In this document: positions 10,085 to 23,400 of the stretch, one piece after another
How positions within the stretch are numbered: the stretch's first letter is position 1
Layout of the letters: each line of letters starts with the position of its first letter
Assembly: GCF_902167145.1 (NCBI RefSeq)
Contig: NC_050104.1
Coordinates: 93,197,849 to 93,261,848, forward strand
Source of the DNA: Zea mays
Lineage: Eukaryota > Streptophyta > Magnoliopsida > Poales > Poaceae
DNA: 64,000 nucleotides
Direction of reading: 5' to 3'
Notes under the pieces: model-generated
Told to the model about the DNA's origin: nothing
The model's database searches: none
What the model saw: only the letters and a program-made list of their open reading frames with translations
Program-made: the position numbers and the translations under genes

Positions 10085-13000
10085 TGTAACACCACAAAAT
10101 CCATCAACTAAAAATAATAAAATTAGTAAAATATGGTAATCATAATTTTACTTTTAAGTGTTTAATTAGTTATTTGCATGTTGATCATTTTCTTTGTATG
10201 CGCTTGATTGATCGGATGATTGTTATTAACTTCCTTTTAAAAAGAAATCCTAGTAATTAAAATAATAATTAAGTAATATAGTAATTATTAGTCCAAAAAC
10301 AAGTATTTTATTTATAAATATTTTTGGTGAATTTTTATGATTTTTCGAGCTCTTTAAAACTGCATCTCGGAATTAGAAAAAAAAGAAAAAAAAACTAAAT
10401 CCTAACTAGCCGACCCACTAGGGGCCCATGCCCCAAACCTTAAGCACTACACACGCCGCGCGCGCTGCTGGTTCTCCCAGCCAGCCGCCGCCGCCTGCTA
10501 TTGCCCTCTCCTCTCCCTACTCTCCCTCCTCTATTCTATCTCTCTCTCCCTTGCTCTCTCTCTCACGCTCGCACCTGGAGACCGAGCCAGCCGCGCCATG
10601 GATGCCCGAGCCGCGACACCGCGCGACGCCAGCCTCCCCGCGCGAACCAAGCCCAGGCCGACCGGCGCCTTGCACCCGAGCCCGACGCCGCGCCCTGCCT
10701 GCTGCGCGCATCCGACCGACGCCGCGAGCGAACCCAGCCGCGCCGAAGTTGCCGAGCACTGCGCAGCGAGTCCAAGCGCCGCGAGCCCCGTCGTCCGTTT
10801 GTTTCTCTGCGTTAATGGAAATCACTGCTACCGTTTCTTCCTCCCATTCCTCCTCCATTATGCTCCTTGTAACTGACGCTTGTGATGGCCATTGAAGACC
10901 ACCAGTGACCTCTCCTCTCCCTCCTGCTCTCTATAAAAGGCAGCAGAGCCCCTCTCCTTTCTCCTGCCTACCCAAGCTCATTCCATCTCTCTAGCTCGCC
11001 AGTACACTGCTCGACGTTGTCGTTCGTCGCCGGAGCCCGTGGAGTTCGCCGGAGTGTGCCGTTCGTCGCCGGAGTTCGCCGGAGCCACGCACTCGCCGTC
11101 CGTAGTCGAGCCTTGCTCTCCACCCGGCCGAACCCCGTCGATCCATCCCCGTCACACGCGCGAACCTAAGGTTGATGACGACCCAAATTTATTTTGTGTA
11201 TTTTATAAAAGTACTTTTTCATTCGATTCATGAGTTGTATATTTTGGTTTGTTGTAATATGAACACGTGTGATCCACAATTTATGTGTATGAGCGTTATG
11301 GAATTGTTTGGTAGTTTCATGCGATTATTCGTACACCGTGTTATTTCATGTTAATCGACGCGTTGATTTTTGGATTAGAAAAATATGGATTAGATTTAGT
11401 AGTCACATGTTGGTGATAAAAACAATAGATAAGAGTTTTTGTAGTTAAATTTGGTCACAATAAACTTTAGAAACTATTTGGAGAATTATAGTGCACTTTA
11501 AGTGGATTTAGAAAAATGGTATAGAACGCATGTCATATGAATAATATAGGATTTCTAGATGATTTAGTTAATTATTTTGTTAACATTTTCTTTTTATAAA
11601 GAAAGGAGAAAATATCATTAGTAGTATGGAAAATAGATTTTTGCTAGTCAAATAAACATGTTCGCAAATTGAGTACTTAGATTTTTAGTTTAAGCAAAAT
11701 ACTGGTTTATGTCAAAATATCCTCACTTGTGTTATAAAAAGTCCAATTAGCAATTTATGTAGATTTTTAGAATATTAATATTAATAGATTCATTTTTAGC
11801 CATACTCAATTTGAGTTAGAAATAAAAAGGATAAAAAGGTATTAATTTATTTATTAGTATTAAAAGACGATAATTATCATTAATTTCATTGATGATGTTA
11901 AAATAAATTAATACTAATTAAAACTATATTTATTGCACCTACTCATAAATTCACCATTAGGACTCACATTAATAGCTATAATTGAATTAATAAGTATTTA
12001 CGCGATTAGTGCGATATATTAATGTGTATATAATGGTGTATGTTTATGTAATGGTGCATGTTTATTTATTTGTGTATGTTTTATTTTTGTATGTGCGATA
12101 TGCGATTCTATTAGAAGCCGACTGTGCGGTAGACGAACCGAACTCGTTCGAGGACAGTCCGCAGGACTCGCTTGAGCAAGGCAAGTGGATTCTCCCTCTG
12201 CATATTCTGTTTGTACCTATTCATTGCATATAATAATTTTTATTTTTTATATATATTGCATAACTTGATGGGATAGCCTAATTAAGGATTTCCTAGATTT
12301 ACTACCTGTATTCCTTGTTTAACCTGGGGAAATAATTAATCTGTGCAAGATTTATGCTATCGCTCAACTTAATGGTTCCTAATGTCACTCATTAATTGGT
12401 TTTAATGTTCCAAAAATGTTAATTGGCAATTATGACATTAACCCGATGGTTAAGATAACATTATTACAAATTAATTGGAACATGGAGTGACCACCCAGGA
12501 TAACAGTGCAACCACGAGTGCTATCATGGCTCTGGCTTTGGTAATTAGCTCTATATGCTTAGTGCCTAGCAACCTTACCTGAAATATGGGCAAGAGGGGG
12601 AGCGGTAGGTGCTGGCAGCCCACGTTAACATGGGGTCGTATTCTTGGCTAAGGTACCTCACCCAGGGGGCCACCACCATCGTCTTTAGAAACCTTAGCGG
12701 GTTGCTTCGTATTAAGTGTATTTTGTGAAAGCCTCATAATGGATCCCTAGCCATTCACCTCGGCAGTGTTTAAGGGTCCGATCAACCCGGGCTAGATGGG
12801 ATACATGGCTTGTGGGTAAAGTTGTACCACCTCTGCAGAGTGTAAAACTGATATATCATCCGTGCTCCCGGTTATGAGCGACCTGGACTCCTCACATGAT
12901 AATTGAACTTGAAGATGGAATTAAATTGAGATCCGATGATCTGCCAATAATTTGCTTAAGCGGTTTCACTTAAGTGTTTTTGATATATTCATATTCTTTT

Positions 13001-13482
13001 GTTTACATGGGATATTTTGGATTCACACTTATTAGTAAGACAGGTGTTGTTAATAAAATGTTGACCAACTAAAATGCTTACTGCTCAACCTTAGCCTCGC
13101 CTTGTTATACCTGCATTAGTTTTTCCCCCACTTGCTGAGCCCCGACCATAAGTGAGCTCACCCTTGCTAATATTTTGATCAGAGGGTGATGCTGGAGACT
13201 TTGATGGAGATTTTATCGACGACGATGAATTCTAAGTCTAACGATGCGCCGGTCATCTTCCTGTGGGAGATTGCCCAGTTGTTTATTTCCGCTTTACTTT
13301 GATGTGATACTTGTTAAAGATACAATGTTTCAGATGATGTAATAAAGTATTATACTCTCTTTATGCCTTTATTGCATTGTCTTTTGATATATTACACTTG
13401 TGACGTCAACATATGTGTGGAAATGGATCCTGACACACATATGGTATGCGCTCGGTTCTACCCCCTGGAACCGGGTTTGACA
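10085..13482 (+). repeat. Tekay-like 3' LTR (about 3.4 kb)
   Basis: It starts TGTAACACCACA right after the polypurine tract and ends CCGGGTTTGACA. The first kilobase has a CT-rich, GC-rich leader with a TATA box at 10932. The middle (11200-12450) is AT-rich. The last kilobase contains the block around CTGCAGAGTGTAAAACTG that recurs in the other chromovirus LTRs here. ORFs inside it are low-complexity and not supported as genes. Confidence 0.85.
10932..10939 (+). promoter_or_regulatory. LTR promoter TATA box
   Basis: TATAAAAG occurs within CTCTATAAAAGGCAGCAG, after a pyrimidine-rich leader in the Tekay-like LTR. Confidence 0.6.
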
Positions 13483-14652
13483 GTGAACCTCTAGTGTACT
13501 TTACCCAATAGGCACACAAAGTCATACTATCAGTATTTCATACCTCACTCCGACAAGTAAATCTATTGTACGCGTTCGGGGCTCCGGAGGATGTGCATGG
13601 AGGGTGCAATGTTTATATTAGTTCGAGCAGAATGTCCCTACTTCTCGTCATTGGTGGCTTGCACTACCAGCACCATTGATGATCAAACTCGTAGTAGGGG
13701 TTACAAGCGGTTGAGTGAGGGAGGAGAGACTCCCAAATCTCTTTATCGGGGTGGAAGTGGAGCTTATATGCTGTATGGTGGAGTCCTAGCTAAGTCTTGG
13801 CTCGGTGTGGTTCTGGCCTCCTGGTCCTCGTCGGGGCTCCTCCTCCTCCTATTCGTCCTTGTGGGTTCGTGTCTATCTGAAGGCGCCTAATTGCCCCATG
13901 AGCTCTCTTCTTTCGACCCCCTTGCTTGGAGGCCAGCATCTCCCTTTTATAGGCTGGGAGAGGGGTTTGCTAGTGGTGGATTCCCTAGGAAGGAGCCATA
14001 AGGCATGGGTAAAACCAGCATTTTACCCTAGGTGGAGCCATGCGTACTCGTGGGGCCTAGGGCTGCCTGACTGTCTCATATTTATAGTGGCAATGACTTC
14101 GGGGAGGCGATGGTTCAAGGCATCATCATTTTGGCTATGCCGACCCCTAGCCTCAGTAGCCTAGGGTCCACACAGCCCGTCGTGTAGTGCCCTGCGAAAG
14201 GTCTGCGCACTCAGGCCTAGTCCGATAGGCCATAAGTGCACTGCACGCCAAGGGGTGTGCGGGCCATTAATGCGCCGCAGTCGAAGGGCTCGTAGGTCAT
14301 GAGCGATATGCGACCCAAGGGGTTCATAGGTCATGAGTGGGAGGTGGACCAACGCCCTGCTGTGGCTCGGTGCCAGGCGTGGTTAAATGCGATTGGCTAT
14401 TTATGGCATGTGAGTCTGGGGTCGAGCGCAATATCCACTTGAGTGGTTACCTTCTGACACGCCCAGCCTCCCTTATCAGGTTCTGCCACGTCCAACCCTG
14501 GGCTCGGTGCCACGGGGTTCGACTAGGGTGGGTCTTTCAGGGATGACATATTTGCCTCCCCAACTGACTAACAGGCCCCAGCGATCAGGGGCTCCTTTCC
14601 TCGGTGACTCTCTGACTAGTAGAGCCTAGGGACCGGGGGTCATTTCCCTGAC
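13483..14652 (-). repeat. Old LTR fragment of an unidentified element, probably gypsy
   Basis: No coding sequence is visible. On the - strand the segment would begin TGTCAGGGAAATGACC at 14652, an LTR-like start. It runs for about 1.17 kb to the point where the Tekay-like element ends. The + strand around 13590-13760 resembles gypsy LTR text with 'GCAGAATGTCCCTAC' and many short direct oligopurine blocks. It is the probable landing site of the Tekay-like element. The family is not recognised. Confidence 0.4.
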
Positions 14653-15215
14653 ACATACCCATACTCACTAGAGGAAAAATACCCCATACCCATATGGCCA
14701 TACCCACTACCCATCATGGGTACAAAATTACGCCATACCCATACCCACCATGGATAGAGGGTACCCATCGAGTACCTATACCCACTTACATTACAGTAGA
14801 CATGCTCATTTGGAATCGCAAAAGTAAGTATTGAATACAATATGTTGAAACTTCATACCTCATCAATATTGAAAGATGCTAAAATAACATACTATCTTTG
14901 TGCTTGCATGACAAATTCTACGAACCCAACATAATTTTATCACCATGTCAAAAACATTTAGCATTAAAGGGCAACACCATACAAGCCCATGCATGATAAG
15001 TCCCTTAATCTGAACCCACATGCCATATGTTAGCGGGTTTTCTATCGGGTAGCGTATATGGGGCAAGAGGGAACATACCCAGGCCCACCATACCCAATGG
15101 GTATAACAAATGGCCTAATAAAATACCCATGGATATCAAAATTCGTCATACCCATGCCCTAATAGGGTTTTTACCCATCAAGTGTCGGGTTTTGGGTACC
15201 CATTGCCATCCATAG
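14653..15215. repeat. TACCCAT-rich non-autonomous DNA transposon (hAT-like)
   Basis: Both ends are dense in TACCCAT/ATGGGTA, giving many inverted arms, such as CCATGGATAGAGGGTACCCAT on the left and GGGTTTTGGGTACCCAT on the right. An AT-rich centre lies between them and no ORF is present. This resembles a widespread grass hAT-type non-autonomous element whose termini read GGCAATGGGTACCC. Exact ends are uncertain. Confidence 0.45.
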
Positions 15216-15267
15216 GCTCGAGCCTACGTCCACGGTTAGAGCTTTTGGACTGGAAGTCTGGAACATT

Positions 15268-16216
15268 GGGTCCGTTTGGTTCCACAAAATTAAGGGCACG
15301 TTGAGCTTAGACCAAGATCAAAACCATAATGAGAAGCTCGTTAGAGCCTGCCAAATAGTCTAAGGGTGTGTTTGGCATGACTCCAAAGCAAAACTTCAAG
15401 GAGGAGCTGGCCAGAGCATGCCAAACACCCTAACTCTAGAGTTGTAAACTCTATGGAGTTCTCAAAGCTGTAGTACAAATTTTTGGAGTACCTTTTTTGT
15501 TGCTCCAAAAACTCGAAAAAGGCAACATATTCATGAAGTTTTGAGTTATTTATCCGCCACTGCCACTAGTTATGAGAAAGCAGTCTAAACTCTAGAGCAG
15601 AGCCGTTCGACCCAGAGTTTTGGAGTAGAGCTGGTCTGACGTGGAGCAGAGTCATGCCAAACAAGCCCTAACTCTAGAGTTGTAAATTCTATGGAGTTTT
15701 TGAGTCATAGTATAATTTTTTGGAGTACCTCTTTTACTGCTCTAAAAACTCTAAAAAAGCAACCTACACATGGATTTTAGAGTTATTTACCCGTCACTGG
15801 TTATATGAGAAAGCAATCTAAACTCTAGAGCAGAGTTGCTCCACCTAGAGTTTTGGTGTAGAGCTACTCTGGAGTAGAGCAGAGCCATGCCAAACACGCT
15901 CTACACTTCATATCAGATGTTTTGATGCTAGTTAGAAGTATACAATATAGTCTAATTATAAAACTAATTACACAGACTAGGACTAAAATGCCAAGACAAA
16001 TCTATCAAACCTAATTAGTCCATGGTTCGCTCATGTAATACTACAGTAAACATTTGCTAAGCATTGATTAATTAGACTTAATAAATTTTCTTACAGTTTA
16101 GTCTTTGTCTTTGTAATTAATTCTATAATTAGACTATGTATAATACACATAATGAGCATTCAAATATTCGATATAATATATACTAAACTTTAGTAAGGGA
16201 AACCAAACACCTTTTA
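15268..16216. repeat. Outer MITE-like element with GTTTGGTT termini
   Basis: The left end GGGTCCGTTTGGTTCC and the right end GGGAAACCAAACACC are inverted. The right half carries the CTACAGTAAACATTTGCTAA and TTAATTAGACTTAATAAATT blocks typical of a common grass MITE. No ORF is present. A second element is nested in it at 15362-15902. From 16217 to 16624 I see no gene and no clear repeat boundary, only more AT-rich DNA and a short 9-bp inverted repeat at about 16569-16633. Confidence 0.5.
15362..15902. repeat. Nested dimeric MITE with TTTGGCATG termini
   Basis: The left terminus is AAGGGTGTGTTTGGCATGA. The right terminus, read on the other strand, is AGAGCGTGTTTGGCATGGC. The interior is duplicated: the block CCTAACTCTAGAGTTGTAAA with its downstream ~230 bp occurs at about 15427 and again at about 15667, and a GCCAAACA terminus copy precedes each. 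It therefore looks like a tandem dimer sharing termini. Confidence 0.6.
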
Positions 16217-16624
16217 GGTTGGGTCGAAAACGATGGTTCTGGCAAAAAATAGAGTTGAGAGAGAGTTGAAATTTGTGGCGCCTGACACAAATTTGGTGAA
16301 CATATAGAAGGTTTGTATTGTTAGGATGTTTAGTTTCATGACTTTAGAGGATACTTGGAATTGCTTCACCTATCAAAAATCAACTCAGGTTCATATACTT
16401 CTAGGAAAACACTTCCAACTTCAACAACCTAGCTTCCCAAAAAATGTGAAATTACCCTCAACTTCATATAAAACGTGGAGCGGCTAAAGGGGTACTTCAC
16501 GAATGGATGATTTCAACTCCCCTAAAAAGTTGGGATAAAATTATCCACCTTTGCCATCGGTTATGCACTGTAACACCTTGATTTTGGTGTATAAATTTGT
16601 TTTTCCGATATCCACCAAATTTAG

Positions 16625-18304
16625 GTGTTACCCTCTTTTTCCTTTGCCTTTCTTTTCCCTATCGTCTAAGGTCGTCGACGCAGACTCAACTGGTGCAACC
16701 GGTGGAGTCAGCTCGGGATCACCCCAATCAGCATTATCATGCTCCTCCTCCACAAAGATGGTTTCACCCATCTGATCTAGACCTGCATGTTCAAAGACAG
16801 GGGATGGACTAGGCGAAGTCTCATCGAAAGTTACCACACAGGTGTCCATGATGCAGTTAGTCTCTAGGTTAAGAACATGATAAGCACGAGAATGTAATGC
16901 ATAACCCAGAAAAATCCCATCAGAAGACTATGACTAAAAGTTGTCCAAACTTCCCTATTTCAACACAAAGCATTTGCAGCCAAACAACCTGAAATGGCTA
17001 ACCTTGGGTGGCCGTCCAAACTACAACTCATATGAAGTCTTGTTCAAGAAAACTACAAGAAAGATGTGGTTCGAAACATGGCAGATAATATTGATTGCTT
17101 CGACCCAAAAACGCCTAGGAGTCCTATGCTCATCGAGCATCATCCTAGCCATCTCAACAAGGGTCCGATTATTGCGTTCAACAATGACATTCTGCTGAGG
17201 CATATACGGAGAGGAAAATTGATGCTCAAGTCCCAAAGAAGCTCAAAAGGTCTCAAAATGAGTATTCTTGAATTCTGTGCCATTGTCACTGTGAATAGCT
17301 CTCATGGAATATTTGGAAAACTCATTCTGCAACCAAAGAATCAAATCTCGAGCATCAGTAAAAGCCTCGTACCTCGCCTTCATAAAGAACACCCAAGAAT
17401 AGCGAGAAAAGTGGTCAACAACCACAAGCACATACCACATCCCCCTAAAAGAGCAAACCTGAGCTAGACCAATAGTGTCCATATGAAGCAATTTACCGGG
17501 TTGCGAAGTCATCATCTTGGTGACCAGGGAATGGGAAGCAGAAACCATCTTGCCATGACGAGAAGGGTGACAGTTAAGATCTTTCTCAAATTTCAATTTG
17601 AACAATCCTTGGATGAGGCCAAGTGAACTCAGTCGACATAAAAGATCAAAGCTCAAGTGACCTATCCTCCTATGCCACTTCCAAGTCAAAGAGGAAGATC
17701 CTACCAAAAGACATCGAGAAGAATGTGTAAAATCAGCTAAAAAAACTCGACCGAAAGAGGAAACCCGACAGACAAGATCCCCGTGAGCATCCAAAACCCA
17801 AGAAATGTCTTTTTTAAAGTGCACTTCATAGTCAACCTCAAGGAGTTGCAAAACCGTAAGTGGATTGAAGTGCAAGTTTGAAACCAATGCAACATCCTTG
17901 AGGACAAAACTCTCATTCACTCAAATGGAGCCACGAGACACAACCTTACCTCTCGACTTATCCTGGAATGTGATGTATTTCTTACAAATCATGGGGTCGA
18001 GGCTGGAGAACAATGTGGAGCTTCCGGTCATGTGGCGCGAACAACCATAATCCATGAGCCACGTGTTCTCTAGACTCTGTCCTACATTAATAGAAAGACA
18101 AAGGATGAGCAAATGGCACACCACTGGGGTTAGGATACTATGAATAATACCAGTGATGTGGCATTTGCCCCTGAAAAGTGTTAGGGGAAACACCAAACAT
18201 CTCTGGTCCCAAAGGGGGTAGAGATCACCACGAGAAGGAGACCATGGCCCGCTAAGGAAGTGAGGACCAAAGCCACTGCCTTGGGGTCCTTGGTCATATG
18301 GCAC
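16625..18304 (-). pseudogene. pol: Sirevirus protease and integrase remnant
   Basis: The protease motif near 18052 reads WLMDYGCSRHMTG, so the usual serine after the active-site aspartate is replaced by tyrosine. A GAG-pre-integrase domain follows (WHRRIGHLSFDLL, about 17680), then the integrase core with HMDTIG (about 17490) and HSDNGTEF (about 17270). The next part, in another frame at 17236-17021, keeps SPYMPQQNVIVERNNRT. A post-integrase segment at 16849-16628 reads CVVTFDE. The pieces lie in different frames with at least one stop (17918-17920) and several shifts, so no product is possible. RT and RNase H are missing on the low-coordinate side. Confidence 0.75.
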
Positions 18305-18399
18305 ACGACCAGCACCCCAACGGGCATGGCCACCCTGTGGTCTCTCTTCCTAAGGCCTAGCATCAATAGGCAAAAACACATATGGGCCACACATAACGT

Positions 18400-20422
18400 C
18401 TCTATGTAGGAAAATCATGAACACCATGAAAGGGTTAGTTCATGTTCCTTCTGCTCGACTTAGAACCCCGCCACTCACCTCTCTTCCTCCTAAAGCAAAA
18501 AGTAACCAAATGACCCTCCCTCTCACAATAATCACAATGAAATCTCACTTCTCACTTAGGTGGAGTTTGTTTGTGGGATTTTGGATTTTTGGGTGGCTAG
18601 GGTGCTCTAGGAAGGGGATCACTAGAGATATCTTGCAAGATGTCGAGTGTGTTTTTGAGATGGTTAGGTTTTAGACACCACACTTGTTTCTGAGGTGGAC
18701 CTCTCAAAGGTTTTAAAGGCACTCGATCTCTCACAATAGGGGTGGCAGATTTGGGTGGAGTTAGCTTGACAAGTTTGGGGGTGGCTTAAGGTTTATCTAA
18801 AGGTTTTAGAAAACTACACTAACCAACTTTACCAACACAAGCGACACTCCCATCCTTAGCAGCAAAAGCCTATCCCCGATCCACTAGTTCCCCTCATTTA
18901 ACTAGCTAACCATCATGCCCAACTAGGGCTCACTGCACGATACCCAGGTCAAGACAGATCGAAGGTATGTGTTTTCTTCCTTGATCATTGTCTTGTCATG
19001 TCGGTAGGACTCGAGAGCAGAATGCAAACCTTCATAGAGTGCACACTGCACAGGTGCAGATGCACTCACTGAGCTAGCCTTCTCAAGCAAAACTATCCTA
19101 GCATTTCTCTCTGCTAGCTCAGTCTACAAGCTAGGACAAGTCTGACATGCACCCAACAAGCTAGACCTAGACTAAAGCTCATAATGTTCATCTAGTAGGT
19201 TGGCATACTTGGTATGCAAAGTAGCAATGATCGACATGTGAAGGGCACACCCATCACATTTAGCCTTGTCGGACACCACAACTAAAGCTCTAGCAGACTC
19301 AAGCTCCCTAAGCGTGCTCTTATACTTGAATTTAAAATCTTTCCTCTCATGAGCACATGCCTAAGCAACTTGACCTAATTCACCAAAGTAGCATTCAACT
19401 CTTCTATCTTAGCGACAAGATCATCAGCGGAATGTGATACCTCAGAAGCAGTAGGTGGGAAGAAGTATGCCTAGAGTGAGATGCTTCATTTCCATAAATA
19501 TAAGCATGATGATCATGAGAATTATGAGCATTTCTAGCTTGAGCTTTCTTGGCATGATGGTTCTTAGGATAAAGCATATAAGCTTCATCATCATGAACAA
19601 TTGAAGCCTTGTCCTTTACAAATTGAGGATTTTTCTTTCCTTGGGCACTAATATTGGTGTTTTCTTTGCCCCCAGGTTGAAAGCTTACACCATCCGTAAT
19701 ACCAGGGCGTCTCCCATTATAAAGCATACTTCTAGCAAATTTAAAATATTCACTCCCAAGTTCATGCTCGGTAATTTTATCATCCAGTTTTGCTATGTGA
19801 TCATTTAAGCTCTTAATTATAGCAAGGTTTTCAACAAGAGCATCAACATCAATGTCTCTACATCTAGTGCAAATAAAAACATGCTCCATAGATGATGTAC
19901 ATGCATGACAAGCATTCAAACTCTCAAACTTAGCAATTAAATCAACATTATCATTTCTAAGATAAGAAATTGAATCATCGCAAACTTTCAGCTCATTAGT
20001 CAAGATTTAATTCTCTTCATTCGTATGAGCTAAGGCCTCTTTTAGATTAACAACATTTTCCCTAACGAGTAGATCCTCTTTGCTTTCCAAGAGTTCATCC
20101 TTCTCATTAATGGTTTTTACTAATTCATTGATTCTTTCACTTTGCTGAAAGCTAAGACCTTTGAAAAGCAAAGATATGTCCTCCTCATCATCACTAGATT
20201 TACTCTCATCAACAAAAGTAGTGTGTTTAGGGGTGTCTCTAGAATATGCCTTCCTTTTGCCTTCCCTGGCCATAAGGCACTTGTCGCCAATGTTTGAGAA
20301 GAGGATGCCTTTGTTGACAGCGATGTTGGCGATGTCCTCGTCGGACGAGCTCTCGTTGGAGCTTTCCGGACATGCGCCTCGTCACCCTTCTTCTTGTGGA
20401 AGAATTTTTTCTTCTCCATTCT
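18400..20422 (-). pseudogene. gag: Sirevirus gag C-terminal extension remnant (coiled coil, second zinc knuckle)
   Basis: The - strand ORFs 20434-20007 and 20003-19404 encode the long, heptad-rich extension typical of Sirevirus Gag, with motifs LFKGLS, INEKDELLES, CTRCRDI and KFARSMLYNGRRPGI. Farther along, near 18540-18490, a second CCHC knuckle is readable as CDYCEREGHLVTFCF. Between about 19400 and 18550 the frame is degraded. Stops and shifts occur throughout. The 20422 edge joins the gag zinc-knuckle piece at 38344 once the 17.9-kb insertion is removed. Confidence 0.7.
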
Positions 20423-23400
20423 TGTAAGGCCCAAAATTTGTATAAGAAAAAAAATAAGAATAATAAAATAAATATATGAAGAAACGAAGTAGTAAATTCA
20501 GATATCTCAAATTATACTTGAGAGTTGAAAATTGAGAACTGAATTTTGAAAACCAAGAATTATTTTAGAAAAGAAGTATTAGAAAGGTTTTCTATTCAAC
20601 TAAATGATTATTCATTTCATTAAATGATGCTTTATAGGCATTTTATACTTATGAATATGTGGGGATACATTATAATAAAGAGTCATAAATTAAACTTAGG
20701 ACCTCAATGTATAAATGAAATAGAAAATAAGAAAGGAGATTTAATGAAACTATTTGTTGCTTCCATAAATAAATAACAAGGAAAAGAACAAATAAAAATA
20801 TTGTAAACAATAGATGTTGTAATCACATTAGTATTAACTTTGACACTTGGGAATTTGAAGTTCAAAATGGTAGTTTGAATTTGAATTTGATTTGAATGGA
20901 GAAAAGAGAATAAAGAGAAAAGAAGGAAAATACAATGCAAATGAGATAAAATAAATATATAAATAAGAATATATTTACCTTTCATTAATATTTGAATTAA
21001 TACATTTTTGATCAAGGGTGAATTTCATAACCGAATTCAAATTCAAATTTGAATTCTAAAAACAAGGAGGAAAATAAATTCAGAAAAAGGAAAATAAAAA
21101 GAAAATGGAAGGTTTAAGTGTGTATGGGCCGAAATATGCCTCGTTGGCCCAACTCACTCGCGTCGTGCGGCCCGCTAAGAAATGGCGCCGCCAGGTAGGG
21201 CCCTCTCGTTAGTCGGCCGGTGCTCTCCCGTGCTCGCCCTCATCTCTTCACTAGCGCGTGGGCCCTTCACGTCAACTCTATCCCTTTCCCCCTTTCTTTG
21301 TCGCGCTGATCGGACGAGCTCGGCCCTGGAGCACGTCGCGGGATCCGTTGGAGCCACCCACGACTGACCTCTGGGCCCGGTTTGCCAAAGCCCCACCGCG
21401 CACGCTCAGACCCGGACATTTCTGGAGTGTGGGCCCCTATGGTCAGCTCTATCCCCACCAACAGAACGCCGCCGAGTCCATCGTCGCGGAGATTGGGATC
21501 CGCCCCACGAATCCGGCCTGGTCGTTGCAACCTTGACCATTTGGTGCCAATATAATGCTGGCCGCCACTTCGCGCGTTCGTCCCAACCCTGATTGAAGCA
21601 AGAACCACCCACAAACCGAAGGAATTTCGTGCCGCCGCGGAGGAGAACAGAGAACGTTGCGGGGAAGCTCCGAATTGGCGTCATCCGCACTTCCTGTGGG
21701 TGCTCTGGGCCTACCTTTGGCTACGGAGTAGGCGGTCGTGGCTGCTCCACCTGGGATTGGCCGCCAGTGACGTAGGAATTGCTCGCCGGACGTGCGACAT
21801 CGCCGCTGTGCCGCGTTCCTCCGTGGCTTGGGGCCTTCGCGTGTGAAATTGAGGTGATGATCTCTCCTCCTTTGTTCGCCTTGTTTCCCACGTCATTTAG
21901 CACTTGTCACGTCGAGGTTTGCGTGTAGGTAGGGGATTGGAGGTCATCGGTGGCGAGCCCTATTGATGCTTGGTCGCCGGCGGGCTTATCCAGCTCGGCG
22001 GGGAGGAAGATATGGTCAGTGCCGTGGATCTCGTAGCGAACGACCACGATTCAATATGAAGTATACCTTTTCGCGCGATAGATCTAAACTGTAGGTATGA
22101 GATCCGAGGGATAGTATAGTCTGGCGGGGGTGATCTGTTGTGGGGCGTTGATCTCTGATCGGATGGATCACGTTGACTACGAGTCTGGGCGGGGTGCCGA
22201 TCTAATCTGCAGCGTCAACATTGGATCGGACGGCTTCGATGGGCCGATACCCTTTCGGCTGTTAGTTTTGCGTAAGAGCCCCTGGAATATTATAGAATCA
22301 ACCCGCAGTCCAGGGTGACTGTACTTTGTGTCTAGGGAATCTTGCGCTATGGCACCTGTGTATCTGTTTATTTAGCGCGCAGTCCAAACAGTTAATAAAA
22401 CAGAGAAATCAATTTAGAAAATGATTTTTAGTACAAAATTAATTGCAAGAACTTGTTTAATGCCTAGAAAATTCATATTAAATCCTTTTCAGTTCATTCC
22501 AGTCCCTAAAATTTTGTAATAATATTGTGCATCACATAGTGTCTCTATTTTGACATGAAAGCTATACAAAAAATTATCTCTTAACTAATCTTGTATCAAA
22601 CACATAGAAACTTTGGAAATTCATAACTTCCCCATTTTAACTCCAAATTGAACCGTTCCAGTTGCGTTAGCTCCATATGAATATTTACTATGCAATAACA
22701 ACATTTATTATACCATGTCTCATTATTTTATAATTAGATCTTTATTTAACTTATGTTGGTTAGCCTGGTTAAACTGCTTATCATTATAATCTACTAGGAT
22801 ATGATCTATGGTCAATTCATGACTTAGATTAAAGTTGAGATAACTATTTATAGAATAACCTCTCATATGATTTATATTAACCATTTTATAATATAGTTTA
22901 ATATTTTAATCACACAGATCTTCTATAAAATCATAACTCCTTAATCGTAACTCCGATCTTAGTAGTTCTCGATCCCACGATCTCGTAGCGACGCATAGAT
23001 CATTATTATGCAGTTTGTTCTTATGTTTAGTGTGATGTTAATTTTGTCTATACCATGTTTGTTTGTATTACTATGACTAGCAGTGAGGTCACGAGGATCT
23101 GAAGATCATCCTGGTACCTGGAATCTCAAGTGCTAGACAAGTTGTGCCCTTGATCACTTTCATTTACCCAATAATGTTCTTTAATATCACTTATTCATGC
23201 ATAGGTTTAATTTTAATGGGACCCAATAGGCCACCCCAGTCTGATTATCTTTTACCTTGTTTACCCCTGAATCACTTGGGTAGTTTTGCTATTGCTTTAT
23301 ATGGTTTTGGGTTAATATTTCATTATATCCATGTTCCAATTATTATGTTATGTTATTTATGTTCATGTCAAGATCATCATTATCTTTAATTGGAACATGG

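Larger units (their letters stand above)
7019..13482 (+). mobile_element. 3' part of a Tekay/Del-clade Ty3/gypsy chromovirus
   Basis: The segment starts at the edge of the Grande LTR inside the protease-RT linker. It continues through RT, RNase H, integrase and a chromodomain to a polypurine tract and a 3.4-kb 3' LTR. The 5' LTR, gag and protease are absent because Grande inserted there and the remainder lies to the left of the window. Long LTRs starting TGTAACACC plus a C-terminal chromodomain fit the maize Tekay type. The clade call rests on recognised motifs. Confidence 0.85.

Noticed and set aside
10428..10895. ORFs of 155, 113 and 104 residues on both strands
   Set aside because: They lie inside the Tekay-like LTR in a GC- and CT-rich leader. 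All frames are open because of composition, and no domain is visible.
16569..16633. 9-bp inverted repeat GTAACACCT/AGGTGTTAC resembling LTR or TIR ends
   Set aside because: It is too short and isolated to support an element. It could be chance or a relic of an LTR terminus.
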